Assembly (NCBI RefSeq): GCF_030733385.1
Contig: NZ_JASHJC010000005.1
Coordinates: 1-64,000 of the forward strand
Reading direction: 5' to 3'
Origin: Roseovarius sp. MMSF_3359
GTDB taxonomy: Bacteria > Pseudomonadota > Alphaproteobacteria > Rhodobacterales > Rhodobacteraceae
DNA length: 64,000 nucleotides
Made by a program: the position numbers and the translations under genes. The notes beneath the pieces were generated by a model. That model was given only the letters and a program-made list of their open reading frames with translations. It did no database searches and had not been told where the DNA came from. Shown piece after piece: positions 34,186-43,134 of this stretch (position 1 is its first letter; each line of letters opens with the position of its first letter).

Positions 34186-35822
34186 GTGGACCTCCTCCGC
34201 TCTGCCGCGCCAAGCAACCCGTCCTCTTCGTCGCGGCGCACGGCATCCGGGGCGCGGTTTTCCGGCGGGCCGAACCCGCCTCCACCCGGTGTTTCGAGGA
34301 TCAGCGTATCGCCCGCCGGGATGCGAAACTCTCCCTTGCTGGGCAAATCTGGCCCGTCCACCCCGATCCGCATCCGCCCGGGACGCCCCGGCTTGCCGCC
34401 ATGGCGACCCGCTGCCGGGAAACGAATGCGTTCGACGGACAGAAAGGCAAGGAAATCCTCGCCGGTGGCAGAGCAGATCTCGATATGTTGTCCCAGCCCG
34501 CCGCGATAGGTTCCCGCACCGCCACTGCCCGGCAGAAGTTCCCTGCGCGTAACGAGAACCGGCGCGGTGGCTTCGGTCGGCTCGACCTGACTGCCCCAGA
34601 CCCCGCTCGGGAAGGCCGTGGCCGAAAGGCCGTCCTTCGCGGGCCGCGCGCCGGTGCCGCCGTTGTAGACCAGTTCCAGTGCGAATTGCGTACCGCCATC
34701 GCGCGCCGCCTCGGGCGTGTGCCGAAGCGGGACGTCGTAAAGGCATGATGCCCCCTCGGCGGGAACCTTGTCCGGCAGGGCCTGCGTCAGGCAGCCATAG
34801 ACCAGGTCGGGCGTCATCTGCCCCAGCGAATGGCGCATCGCGACCGGCACCGGATGTTGCGCATTGAGGATACAACCGGGCGGGCCGGTCACGCGAAACG
34901 GCTCCAGCGAACCGGCGTTGTTCGGGATGTCCGGCCCGATGATGCAGCGCAGGGCAAAGACCGAATAGGCGGTGGCATAGTTGAGCGGCACGTTGATACC
35001 CTTGTCGGAACAGCCCGACGTGCCATCATAGTCGAGCAGGACATGATCATCGGCCACGGTCAGCGTCGCCGCGAGTTTGATCGGCTGCTCATAGCCATCG
35101 ACCATCAGTTCATGCCGATAACGGCCATTTGGCACCTCGGCGATTGCCGCAATCGTTCCCTGACGGGACGTGGCGATGATGTAGCGGGAGAGCGCGTCGA
35201 GGTCATCGAGCCCGAATTCCTGCATCATGTCCGCCAGACGCTTGGCGCCGGTTTCGCAGCAGGCGATCAGGGCATAGATATCCCCCTCATTGGCAATGGG
35301 TTCGCGCGAATTCACCCGCACGATATCCATCAGCAGCGCGTTGAGCTCTCCCGCATCCACCAGTTTGCAGTGCGGGATCATCAGCCCCTCATCGAACACG
35401 TCCGATCCCTCCGGCCCCATACCCTTGCCGCCCAGGTCCGCCAGATGCGAGGTGCAGGAGGTGAAGCCCACGACCCGCCCCTTGAAGAACACCGGTTGCA
35501 TCAGCAGGAAATCGTTCAGGTGACCGGAGGCGAGCCAGGGGTCGTTGGTCATGTAGATGTCACCGGGTTTCATGTCCTGCACCGGGAACCGCTCCCGCAG
35601 GTGCTTCACCGCCTCCGCCATGGTGTTGATATGTCCCGGCGTCCCGGTCACGGCCTGCGCCAGCATCTGCCCGTTGACGTCGAATATCCCGGCAGAAATA
35701 TCGCCGCTTTCGCGCACGATCGGGCTGAAGGCCGCACGGATCAGGGCCTGCCCCTGTTCCTCAACGACCGCCAGCAGGCGGTTCCACATCACTTGCAGGC
35801 GGGTCTTGGGAATATCGGTCAT
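34182..35822 (-). CDS. Hydantoinase B/oxoprolinase family subunit
   Basis: A 546-residue HyuB-type subunit, partner of the HyuA-type subunit next to it. These pairs use ATP to open a cyclic amide, as in N-methylhydantoinase and 5-oxoprolinase, or to carboxylate ketones. Typical features are the start with MWNRLLAVVEEQGQALIRAAFS, the DISAGIFDVNGQMLAQ stretch, YMTNDPWLASGHLNDF and the glycine-rich GGGGFGPPENR near the end. The ATG at 35822 overlaps the HyuA stop by ATGA, as expected for fixed stoichiometry. Confidence 0.9.
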   Translation of the reverse strand: MTDIPKTRLQVMWNRLLAVVEEQGQALIRAAFSPIVRESGDISAGIFDVNGQMLAQAVTGTPGHINTMAEAVKHLRERFPVQDMKPGDIYMTNDPWLASGHLNDFLLMQPVFFKGRVVGFTSCTSHLADLGGKGMGPEGSDVFDEGLMIPHCKLVDAGELNALLMDIVRVNSREPIANEGDIYALIACCETGAKRLADMMQEFGLDDLDALSRYIIATSRQGTIAAIAEVPNGRYRHELMVDGYEQPIKLAATLTVADDHVLLDYDGTSGCSDKGINVPLNYATAYSVFALRCIIGPDIPNNAGSLEPFRVTGPPGCILNAQHPVPVAMRHSLGQMTPDLVYGCLTQALPDKVPAEGASCLYDVPLRHTPEAARDGGTQFALELVYNGGTGARPAKDGLSATAFPSGVWGSQVEPTEATAPVLVTRRELLPGSGGAGTYRGGLGQHIEICSATGEDFLAFLSVERIRFPAAGRHGGKPGRPGRMRIGVDGPDLPSKGEFRIPAGDTLILETPGGGGFGPPENRAPDAVRRDEEDGLLGAAERRRST

Positions 35823-37915
35823 GCCAGGGCCTCCGCGCGGGTCAGGATGAGGTTGCCATCGCCATCGACCTCGGCGCCGAAATCGGCGCTTACATAGGTC
35901 GTTGTCTGCGGCTCGACGATCAGGGCGGGACCGGTGAGGACCTGCCCGGGGGTCAAAGCCGCGCGATCATAAACGTCTGCGGTGCGGTCCGTCTGCGTCA
36001 CTTCGCAGAAGATGTCGTGCTGCCGCTGCGATATCGCCGGGGTGGATTGCGGCGGTGACGGAAGGGCGGCGGGCGTGCTCACCTCAGTGCCAAGCCGCAC
36101 GGACCAGTTGAGGATTTCGATCACCATCCCCGGCACCGCGCGGCTGAACTGCCGGGCATATTCCGCCTCGAAACCCGCGCGCAACGTGTCGATATCGCCC
36201 GGCGCCAACGGGCGATCCGGCAGGGTGATTTCGATCTCATGCCCCTGCCCGTGATAACGCATATAGGCGGTCCGGCTGCAGATCAGGCGCCCCTCCGCGC
36301 TGCCTGCACGCACGACAGCGGTCGCCTCGGCAATCATGGCGTCGAAAAACCCGTTGATCGCGGTCATGTCGAGCGTATCGAGCGTGGCATAGCGGCTGCG
36401 CACGATCTCGAACGACACCGCGGCGTGCAAGAAACCGACCGCCGATCCGACGCCGGGATCGCGCGGCACAAGGATGCGGGACACCCCGGCGCGGCGGGCC
36501 ACGCGGGTCGCGTGCAGCGGGCCGTTGCCTCCAAAGGCGATCATCGTGCGCGCCGACAGGTCCTTGCCGGATTCGACCGCATGCATGCGCCCGGCGCCGG
36601 CCATGCTTTCATCGACAATCTCCGAAATACCCGCCGCCGCTTCCTGCGGCGCGATGTCGAGCGCACGGGCGACGGTTTCTTCCATCGCATGACTTGCGGC
36701 ATCCAGGTCAATCGCCAACCGGCCCTCGGCAAAGCTCGCCGGTTCGATGAGCCCCTGCAGGATATCCGCATCGGTCACCGTGGCCCGATCACCCCCCTTC
36801 CCGAATGCCGCGGGCCCCGGTTCACTGCCCGCGCTTTGCGGACCGACCTGAACCCGGCCCAGACGGTCAACACTGGCGATGGAGCCGCCGCCCGCGCCGA
36901 TTTCGATCATTTCAAGCACCGGGATACGCACGGGCATGCCCGAGCCCTTGATAAACCTTTCAGCCCGGGCGATTTCGAACCTGCGGGCGCTTTGCGGTCG
37001 GTAATTGTCGATCAGGCAGAGCTTGGCGGTGGTGCCGCCCATGTCGAAGGACAAGACCTCGGCAAGGCCCGCGGTTGCCGCAATGCGCGCGGCAAGGATG
37101 GCCCCGCCCGCCGGTCCGGATTCGACCAGGCGTATCGGTAACTGTGCGGCGGTTTCCAGCGTCGTCATCCCGCCCCCGGCCGTCATCATCAGGATCGGAC
37201 ATTGAAGGCCCCGTTCCTGGAAGGCCTGCGCAAAGTCCAGGAGGTACCTTCCCATCAGCGGCTGAATATAGGCATTGGCGATCGTGGTGCAGAGCCGGTC
37301 AAACTCACGCGCTTCGGGGCTGACCTGCGACGAGATCGAGATGGTCAGATCCGGCAACTCCGCCGCCAGAAGGTCACGCAGCCGCTCTTCATGGGCGGGG
37401 TTGGCATAGGCATGCAGCAGGCAGATCGCTACCGCCTCGGCCTCGCACCGGCGAAGGTCGTCAACAAGCGCAGGAAGGCCCGTTTCATCCAGCGGGGTCA
37501 ACTCGCGTCCCGCAGCATCCATACGGCCACGGATGGTCAAGGCCCGGGCGCGCGGCACGATCAGGTCCGGCTTGTCAATATTGATGTCATACTGGCTATA
37601 GCGCCGCTCGTAGGCGATTTCGAGGATGTCGCGAAACCCCTCGTTGGTGATCGTGGCCACACGCGCGCCTTGCCGTTCGATCAGCGCATTCGTGGCCAGC
37701 GTCGTACCGTGAATGAAACCGGCGATCTGCCCAAACTCGGCGCCCGCGTCCTGCACCGCCCACTCCACCCCGTCCAGCGCGCCCAGCGTCGGGTTCGAGG
37801 GTGTGGTGGGCGTCTTGCAGGTCGCCAGAACGGCGCCGGCATCGTTCATGAGAACGGTATCCGTGAAGGTTCCGCCAATATCGACGGCAACCCGAAGCGA
37901 GGGCGTGTCTGCCAT
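35819..37915 (-). CDS. Hydantoinase A/oxoprolinase family subunit
   Basis: A 698-residue HyuA-type ATP-binding subunit. The N-terminal VAVDIGGTFTDTV is the phosphate-binding loop of the hsp70/actin-like ATPase fold, repeated by SFDMGGTTAKLCLIDN (about 305-320) and MIAFGGNGPLHA (about 455-466). With the B subunit it would hydrolyse a cyclic ureide or lactam such as N-methylhydantoin or 5-oxoproline. Starts at the ATG at 37915; the open frame to 38143 lacks homology. It is the first gene of the leftward arm, 242 bases behind the LysR gene. Confidence 0.9.
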   Translation of the reverse strand: MADTPSLRVAVDIGGTFTDTVLMNDAGAVLATCKTPTTPSNPTLGALDGVEWAVQDAGAEFGQIAGFIHGTTLATNALIERQGARVATITNEGFRDILEIAYERRYSQYDINIDKPDLIVPRARALTIRGRMDAAGRELTPLDETGLPALVDDLRRCEAEAVAICLLHAYANPAHEERLRDLLAAELPDLTISISSQVSPEAREFDRLCTTIANAYIQPLMGRYLLDFAQAFQERGLQCPILMMTAGGGMTTLETAAQLPIRLVESGPAGGAILAARIAATAGLAEVLSFDMGGTTAKLCLIDNYRPQSARRFEIARAERFIKGSGMPVRIPVLEMIEIGAGGGSIASVDRLGRVQVGPQSAGSEPGPAAFGKGGDRATVTDADILQGLIEPASFAEGRLAIDLDAASHAMEETVARALDIAPQEAAAGISEIVDESMAGAGRMHAVESGKDLSARTMIAFGGNGPLHATRVARRAGVSRILVPRDPGVGSAVGFLHAAVSFEIVRSRYATLDTLDMTAINGFFDAMIAEATAVVRAGSAEGRLICSRTAYMRYHGQGHEIEITLPDRPLAPGDIDTLRAGFEAEYARQFSRAVPGMVIEILNWSVRLGTEVSTPAALPSPPQSTPAISQRQHDIFCEVTQTDRTADVYDRAALTPGQVLTGPALIVEPQTTTYVSADFGAEVDGDGNLILTRAEALA

Positions 37916-38157
37916 GGTGATGTCCAAAGGGTGGGATGCGGGATCCGCGTGGAAAGCAAAGGTGGGCCGCGCCCCGGAAGGGCGCTGCGTTCTATGCGTC
38001 CGGTCTAGATGACCAGGGCAAACCGTTTCGCGCGACGTCCATCGCGGTGATCCTGGACCTTGGGGGCCATGGTGAAGATCTCTCGCTTTCGTTCCGGGGT
38101 GACGCTGCGCTGCAATCGCGATTCTGTCAAGCGTTTGCCGCAAACCCCCTTCATTGC

Positions 38158-39114
38158 TCAGAGCAGCGCCGCTTCGCCAACCGGCCCGATAATGTCGGTG
38201 ATCCTGTCGGTCAGTGTGTCCGCTGCCATCTGTGCGAAACGCGCGGGCAACGCGCCAAGCTCATCCTCGCGCGCTAAAACGGTGATCGAGCGCGTCATCC
38301 CAGCAACCGGCATCGGCAAGACCTGCAGTTGCATCCGCTCGACAAACCCGTCGATCAGCAGGGTTGGCGTCAGAAACGTCACCCCGGCGCCACTGGCCAC
38401 GCAGGCCGTGACCATGCTGGAGCGATCCGCCTGTATCACCCGCGGCGGACGCAGTTTCAGGCGGCGCAGGTGTTGTTCGATCTGGCGTCCGACACTGGTC
38501 GTATCGGCAAATCTCACCAGCGGCATACGCTTGAGTATGGCGGCGAGATCATCGCGCGGACCGGTATAGTCACCGGGCAGGACAAGCAGGTACCGCTCCT
38601 GCAGGACCGGATGCCGTTCAAGCCCGTCCATGTCATAGAACGGATCGGAGGTGATCGCGATATCCGCCCGTTTGGTGCGCAGAAGCGTTTCGTGGTCGCC
38701 GCTCAGCCCGGCATGAAGCGACACGTCCTGCACCCGGAACTCCTCTTGCGCCGCGGCGACAAGCAACGGGGTCAGCGTCGTGGCGATCGAGGCGAGGATA
38801 CCGATACGCAATACGCTGATCGGGTTCGGACCGCTATGGCGCATCTTGGTGGTCAGGTCTTCGACGGCGTTCAGGATTTCCGTGGCATGGCGGTGCAGCA
38901 ATCCGCCTTCCTGCGTCAGGCGCACCGGCCGGACCGAGCGGTCCAGCAATTGTGTGCCGAACATCCTTTCCAATGTCGCGATCTGCTGCGAGGCCGCCGA
39001 TTGCGTGATGCCAAGCAGCTGCGCCGCCGCCGTCATCTGCCCGGTTTCGGCCACGGCGACAAAGACCTCGATGGCCCTGATGAGGTTGCTGTCGGTGACG
39101 GGACGCGGGGGCAT
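38158..39114 (-). CDS. LysR-type transcriptional regulator
   Basis: A regulator of about 318 residues with an N-terminal winged helix (AAAQLLGITQSAASQQIATLERMFGTQLLDRS) and a two-lobed inducer domain (about 95-315). It is the likely regulator of both arms of the island: it stands between them and shares a 110-base gap with the rightward arm. The ATG at 39114 gives MPPRPVTDSN; a GTG at 39129 would add five residues. A T-N11-A inverted repeat lies just upstream at 39140-39154. Confidence 0.88.
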   Translation of the reverse strand: MPPRPVTDSNLIRAIEVFVAVAETGQMTAAAQLLGITQSAASQQIATLERMFGTQLLDRSVRPVRLTQEGGLLHRHATEILNAVEDLTTKMRHSGPNPISVLRIGILASIATTLTPLLVAAAQEEFRVQDVSLHAGLSGDHETLLRTKRADIAITSDPFYDMDGLERHPVLQERYLLVLPGDYTGPRDDLAAILKRMPLVRFADTTSVGRQIEQHLRRLKLRPPRVIQADRSSMVTACVASGAGVTFLTPTLLIDGFVERMQLQVLPMPVAGMTRSITVLAREDELGALPARFAQMAADTLTDRITDIIGPVGEAALL

Positions 39115-39139
39115 GGGGCGGTGTTCCACGATGGATACT

Positions 39140-39154
39140 ATTAGAATTCCTAAT
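39140..39154. promoter_or_regulatory. LysR-type operator box (T-N11-A)
   Basis: ATTAG-AATTC-CTAAT is a perfect 5-5-5 inverted repeat with the T-N11-A spacing of LysR-type recognition sites. It lies between the divergent lysR and methyltransferase genes, 26 bases from the former and 70 from the latter, where it could control both. Confidence 0.6.
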
Positions 39155-39223
39155 GCTGCATCGGGTGAATTGATTGCGCAAGGGGCTTGCGATTAGCGTT
39201 CTGCCAACGACAAGGAGTGTGAT

Positions 39224-40744
39224 GTGGCCAGGCCCGGATCAAAACGGCAACGCAAGGGGGTGCGGGAAGCGCCGCGCCGCGCGCCCTTTATTGATCGCCG
39301 CTTGGGGACGCTGAACATCCTGAGCGAAGAGGGGTTGTGCGTGATCGAGCAAAACGCCGATCAGATCCTGCATGACACTGGAATGGAGTTTCGCGACGAC
39401 CCCGAGATCCTGGACATCTTCCGCAACGCAGGTTGCGATGTGGACAGCGAAAGGGTGCGTTTCGACCCGGGCTTCTGCCGCCAGACGATCATGGCCAGCG
39501 CGCCCCCGGTTTTCCGGCAAAACGCCCGCAATCCGGCCAACACGGTGCAGATCGGCGGCAATGCGACGGTGCTCTGCCCCTCCTGGGGGCCGCCATTTGT
39601 GCAGGATCTGGATCGCGGTCGCCGTTACGCGACCCACGACGACTTCATCCGGCTGGTGAAGTTGCACCAGACCATCCCCTGGCTGCACCACTCGGGCGGC
39701 GTGGTATGCGAACCCGTGGACCTGCCCGCGAACAAGCGCCACCTCGATATGCTTTACGGCCATATTCGTTGGTCCGACCGTTGCTTCATGGGCGCTTTCA
39801 TCGGCGAGGAACGCGCCACCCATGCGCTGGAGATGGCGCGGATCGTCTTTGGTGCGGACGACGTGGCGGAAAACCCGGTGCTCTATTGCGTGTCGAACAC
39901 CAATGCGCCGCTGGTGATGGACGCGCATATGTCCGGCTCTCTCAAGGTCAACGCGCGGGCCGGGCAACCGGTGGCCTGCACGCCATGGGTTCTGACCGGC
40001 GCGATGAGCCCCTGCACCGTGGCCGGAACGCTGGCACAGGTACTGGCCGAGACCATGGCCGCGATGGCGCTGACGCAGCTTATCAACCCCGGCGCGCCCT
40101 GCCTGATGGGGTCGTTTGCCTCGACCATGTCGATGCAATCCGGCGCACCGACCTTTGGTACGCCTGAGGCGGGGCAGATGGTACTGGCCGCCGGACAACT
40201 CGCGCGCCGGTTGGGGGTGCCGCTGCACACAGTCGGCGCACTTTCGGCTTCCAAACTCCCCGATGCGCAGAGCCAGCAGGAAGGCACCTGGGGCCTGATG
40301 ATGGCGCTCTTTGCCGGGGCCAATGTGATCAATCACGCCACGGGCTGGCTCGAAGGCGGGCTGGTCACCGGATTTGAGAAGACGATCATCGACGCCGATC
40401 TCTGCGGCAAGCTCTGCCGGTTCTTCGAGGGGATCGACCTGAGCGAGAATGCTCAAGCCATGGCGGCAATTGCCAGCACCGGACCAGGCGCGCATTTCCT
40501 GGGATCGGACCATACGCAGGCGAATTTTCTTTCCGCGCTCTTTCGCCCGGAGACGCCCGATAACGATTCTTTTGAGCAATGGGAGGCGGGCGGAAGCCTC
40601 GACACGGCGGAGCGGGCCAACCGGATCTGGAAAGAACGGCTGGAAGGGTATGAAGATCCCGGTCTTGATCCAGCCATCGACGAGGAATTGCAGGACTACA
40701 TCGCACGCCGCAAAAGCGAAACACCGGACAGGGATTACTTCTGA
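39224..40744 (+). CDS. MttB-family (non-pyrrolysine) trimethylamine-type methyltransferase
   Basis: A 506-residue MttB-superfamily protein. True trimethylamine methyltransferase uses pyrrolysine at an amber codon; this frame has no internal stop, so it belongs to the non-pyrrolysine branch, whose characterised members demethylate glycine betaine, proline betaine or carnitine. Recognisable are DTGMEFRDDPEIL near the N-terminus, GSFASTMSMQSGAPTFGTPE and GLMMALFAGANVINHATGWLEGGL. Start is a GTG at 39224 with AGGAG seven bases upstream. No corrinoid-protein gene accompanies it here. It overlaps the next gene by TGATG. Confidence 0.88.
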   Translation: MARPGSKRQRKGVREAPRRAPFIDRRLGTLNILSEEGLCVIEQNADQILHDTGMEFRDDPEILDIFRNAGCDVDSERVRFDPGFCRQTIMASAPPVFRQNARNPANTVQIGGNATVLCPSWGPPFVQDLDRGRRYATHDDFIRLVKLHQTIPWLHHSGGVVCEPVDLPANKRHLDMLYGHIRWSDRCFMGAFIGEERATHALEMARIVFGADDVAENPVLYCVSNTNAPLVMDAHMSGSLKVNARAGQPVACTPWVLTGAMSPCTVAGTLAQVLAETMAAMALTQLINPGAPCLMGSFASTMSMQSGAPTFGTPEAGQMVLAAGQLARRLGVPLHTVGALSASKLPDAQSQQEGTWGLMMALFAGANVINHATGWLEGGLVTGFEKTIIDADLCGKLCRFFEGIDLSENAQAMAAIASTGPGAHFLGSDHTQANFLSALFRPETPDNDSFEQWEAGGSLDTAERANRIWKERLEGYEDPGLDPAIDEELQDYIARRKSETPDRDYF

Positions 40745-43134
40745 TGGGGCGCACGATCATCATCGGCGGGGGCGTCATCGGGTTGAGCGTGGCCTATCAC
40801 CTGGCCAAGCGTGGCGCTGACGACGTGATCCTGCTTGAGCGCAATCAACTGACCAGCGGCACAAGCTGGCATGCGGCGGGCATCGTCGGCCCGCTCCGGG
40901 CGACGCCCAACATGACGCGGCTTGCGATGTATGCGACGGAACTGTTCCCCCGCCTTGAGGGTGAGACGGGCATGTCCACCGGGTATCGCCGCACCGGGGG
41001 GTATTGGCTGGCCCGGCGACCGGAACGGATGGATGAACTGCACCGTATCGCGGCGCTCGGGCGGCATCTTGGCCTGCACCCCGCGGTCCTGGCACCAGAT
41101 CAGGTCGACCTGCCGCTTCTGAACCTCGAAAACCACGCCGGGGCGATGCACGTCCTGGAAGATGCGAATGTGAACCCGGTTGATCTCTGCATGGCCTATG
41201 CCCGCGCGGCCAGGGCAGGCGGCGTCACGATCCGCGAGGGTGTTGAGGTCACCGAAATCCTGTCCAGCGGGCCAGAAGCATCCGGCGTCAGGCTGGCCGA
41301 CGGCACGATAATTGATGCCGACCGTGTGGTTCTCTGCGCCGGTGCGTGGTCAAAACCGCTCGCCGAAAAGCTGGGGGTGGCGCTGCCCCTGCAGGCCGTC
41401 GAGCACATGTACGTGGTCACCGATCCGATCCCTGACCTGCCCGATCCAATGCCGGTGATCCGCGATATGGATACCGGAATTTACATCAAGGGAGATGCCG
41501 GAAAACTGGTCATCGGCGGGTTCGAGCCGGATGCGAAATGCTGGGATGCGTTCGGACCAGAGGGCGACCGCCCCTTCCTTGAACTGCCGGAGGATTGGGA
41601 ACAGTTCTCTCCTTTCATGGAAGCGGCCCTGGCCCTTTGCCCTGCCCTGCACAACGCGGGCATTCAGCATTTCATGAACGGGCCGGAAAGTTTCACCCAT
41701 GATACCCGCCCACTGGTCGGCGCGGCGCCCAATGTGGATGGGCTCTTTGTGGCCGCTGGGATGAATTCCGTGGGTGTCATGTCCTCGGCCGGGATCGGAC
41801 GTGCGCTGGCTGACTGGATCACGGACGGGGCGGCGCCCATGGATGTGTGGGAGGTCGATATCGCCCGTGCGGACCCCATGGCGGCAACCACGGATCATAT
41901 GCAGAACCGCATGCAGGAGGCCGTATCTGACCTTATGGCCATGCACTGGCCTTTCAAGCAACCCAAGGCGGGGCGCGACCTTCGCCGATCGCCGCTGCAT
42001 GACCGGTGGGCACCTGCGGGCGCCGTCTTTGGCGTCACTGCGGGGTGGGAGCGTGGCCTTTGGTACGCGCAAAACGAGCAGGAGCGTGACTTTCCCTACT
42101 CGGTCGGCGTGCAACCATGGTACCCGATCGTCACACGCGAGGCGGCGCAGATGCGGGCCGGCGCGGCACTGATCGACCTGTCGCCCTTCGGCAAGTTCGA
42201 CATCGCGGGGAGCGGGGCACTTGCCTTTCTCAACCACATCGCCTGCGGGCAGATGGACATGCCGGTGGGCCGCACCGCCTATACCCAGCTTCTGAACTCC
42301 CGCAGCGGGATCGAGGCTGATGTGACGGTCTCCCGATTGGCCCCGGACTACTTCCGGCTAACCTCCGGCGCGGCGACCCGGTGGCGCGATCAGGCGTTGT
42401 TGCGACGCGCCTCGAACGGGTTTGAGGTAACCGTGACCGATGTGACCGAACGCGAAGCAGTGATCGGCGTCATGGGAGCGGGATCGCGCGCCACCTTGGC
42501 AGAGATTGCCTCCGATGGTTTTGCCGAATTCCCCTTCGGCACCTGCCGGGATGTTCACATCGCCAACATCCCCTGCCGGGCGACGCGGCTCAGTTTCGTG
42601 GGCGAATTGGGGTGGGAGATCAGTATCCCGGTGGCGCGGGCAGCAACCGTTTTCGACAGGTTGCGGCAGGCCGGTGCGCAACCGATGGGTCATTATGCGG
42701 TCGATGCCTGCCGGATCGAGAAAGGGTTTGTCCATTGGGGGCATGATGTTGGCCCGGACGTGACACCGCTTGAGGCCGGGGTGGCCTTCACCATTGACTG
42801 GGACAAGGAATTTTGCGGCAAGGCGGCCTTGCTGGCACAACGCAACACCCTTTCGCGACGCCTTCACCTCTTCGACGTGGAAGGAAGCCCGCTTTTGCTG
42901 CATGACGAACCGATCTGGGAAGGCGGGCGCGTGGTGGGCCTGACAACTTCCGGCGCGCGTGGGGCGCGGACGGGCAAAGACCTCTGTTTCGGGCTGATTT
43001 CCATCTCTCCGGGCGAAACCAGGCGAGACACTGCCAACCGGGTGTTCGAGATTGAGGTTGCGGGCAGGTACCACCAGGCGTGGGTCTTGCCCGAGGTACC
43101 TTTCGATCCCAAGGGTGAAAGGATGCGCGCATGA
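40744..43134 (+). CDS. Dimethylglycine dehydrogenase-like flavoprotein with GcvT domain (1)
   Basis: A 796-residue fusion. Residues 1-400 are a DAO-type FAD domain (IIGGGVIGLSVAYHLA; GTSWHAAG with His43, the residue that binds FAD covalently in dimethylglycine and sarcosine dehydrogenases). Residues about 420-796 are a GcvT/aminomethyltransferase domain (FVGELGWEIS, ACRIEKGFVHWGHD) that would pass the one-carbon unit to tetrahydrofolate. Reaction: oxidative N-demethylation of a secondary or tertiary amine. Overlaps mttB-like by one base and the next flavoprotein gene by ATGA. Confidence 0.9.
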   Translation: MGRTIIIGGGVIGLSVAYHLAKRGADDVILLERNQLTSGTSWHAAGIVGPLRATPNMTRLAMYATELFPRLEGETGMSTGYRRTGGYWLARRPERMDELHRIAALGRHLGLHPAVLAPDQVDLPLLNLENHAGAMHVLEDANVNPVDLCMAYARAARAGGVTIREGVEVTEILSSGPEASGVRLADGTIIDADRVVLCAGAWSKPLAEKLGVALPLQAVEHMYVVTDPIPDLPDPMPVIRDMDTGIYIKGDAGKLVIGGFEPDAKCWDAFGPEGDRPFLELPEDWEQFSPFMEAALALCPALHNAGIQHFMNGPESFTHDTRPLVGAAPNVDGLFVAAGMNSVGVMSSAGIGRALADWITDGAAPMDVWEVDIARADPMAATTDHMQNRMQEAVSDLMAMHWPFKQPKAGRDLRRSPLHDRWAPAGAVFGVTAGWERGLWYAQNEQERDFPYSVGVQPWYPIVTREAAQMRAGAALIDLSPFGKFDIAGSGALAFLNHIACGQMDMPVGRTAYTQLLNSRSGIEADVTVSRLAPDYFRLTSGAATRWRDQALLRRASNGFEVTVTDVTEREAVIGVMGAGSRATLAEIASDGFAEFPFGTCRDVHIANIPCRATRLSFVGELGWEISIPVARAATVFDRLRQAGAQPMGHYAVDACRIEKGFVHWGHDVGPDVTPLEAGVAFTIDWDKEFCGKAALLAQRNTLSRRLHLFDVEGSPLLLHDEPIWEGGRVVGLTTSGARGARTGKDLCFGLISISPGETRRDTANRVFEIEVAGRYHQAWVLPEVPFDPKGERMRA

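Noticed and set aside
34830..35897. 355-codon plus-strand frame opposite the HyuB-like gene
   Set aside because: Antisense shadow without any family feature or ribosome site.
39239..40579. 446-codon minus-strand frame opposite the methyltransferase gene
   Set aside because: Shadow; the plus strand encodes a complete MttB-family protein with a good ribosome site.
39224..40744. Pyrrolysine-containing trimethylamine methyltransferase
   Set aside because: The frame is complete without any in-frame amber codon, so it belongs to the non-Pyl branch.
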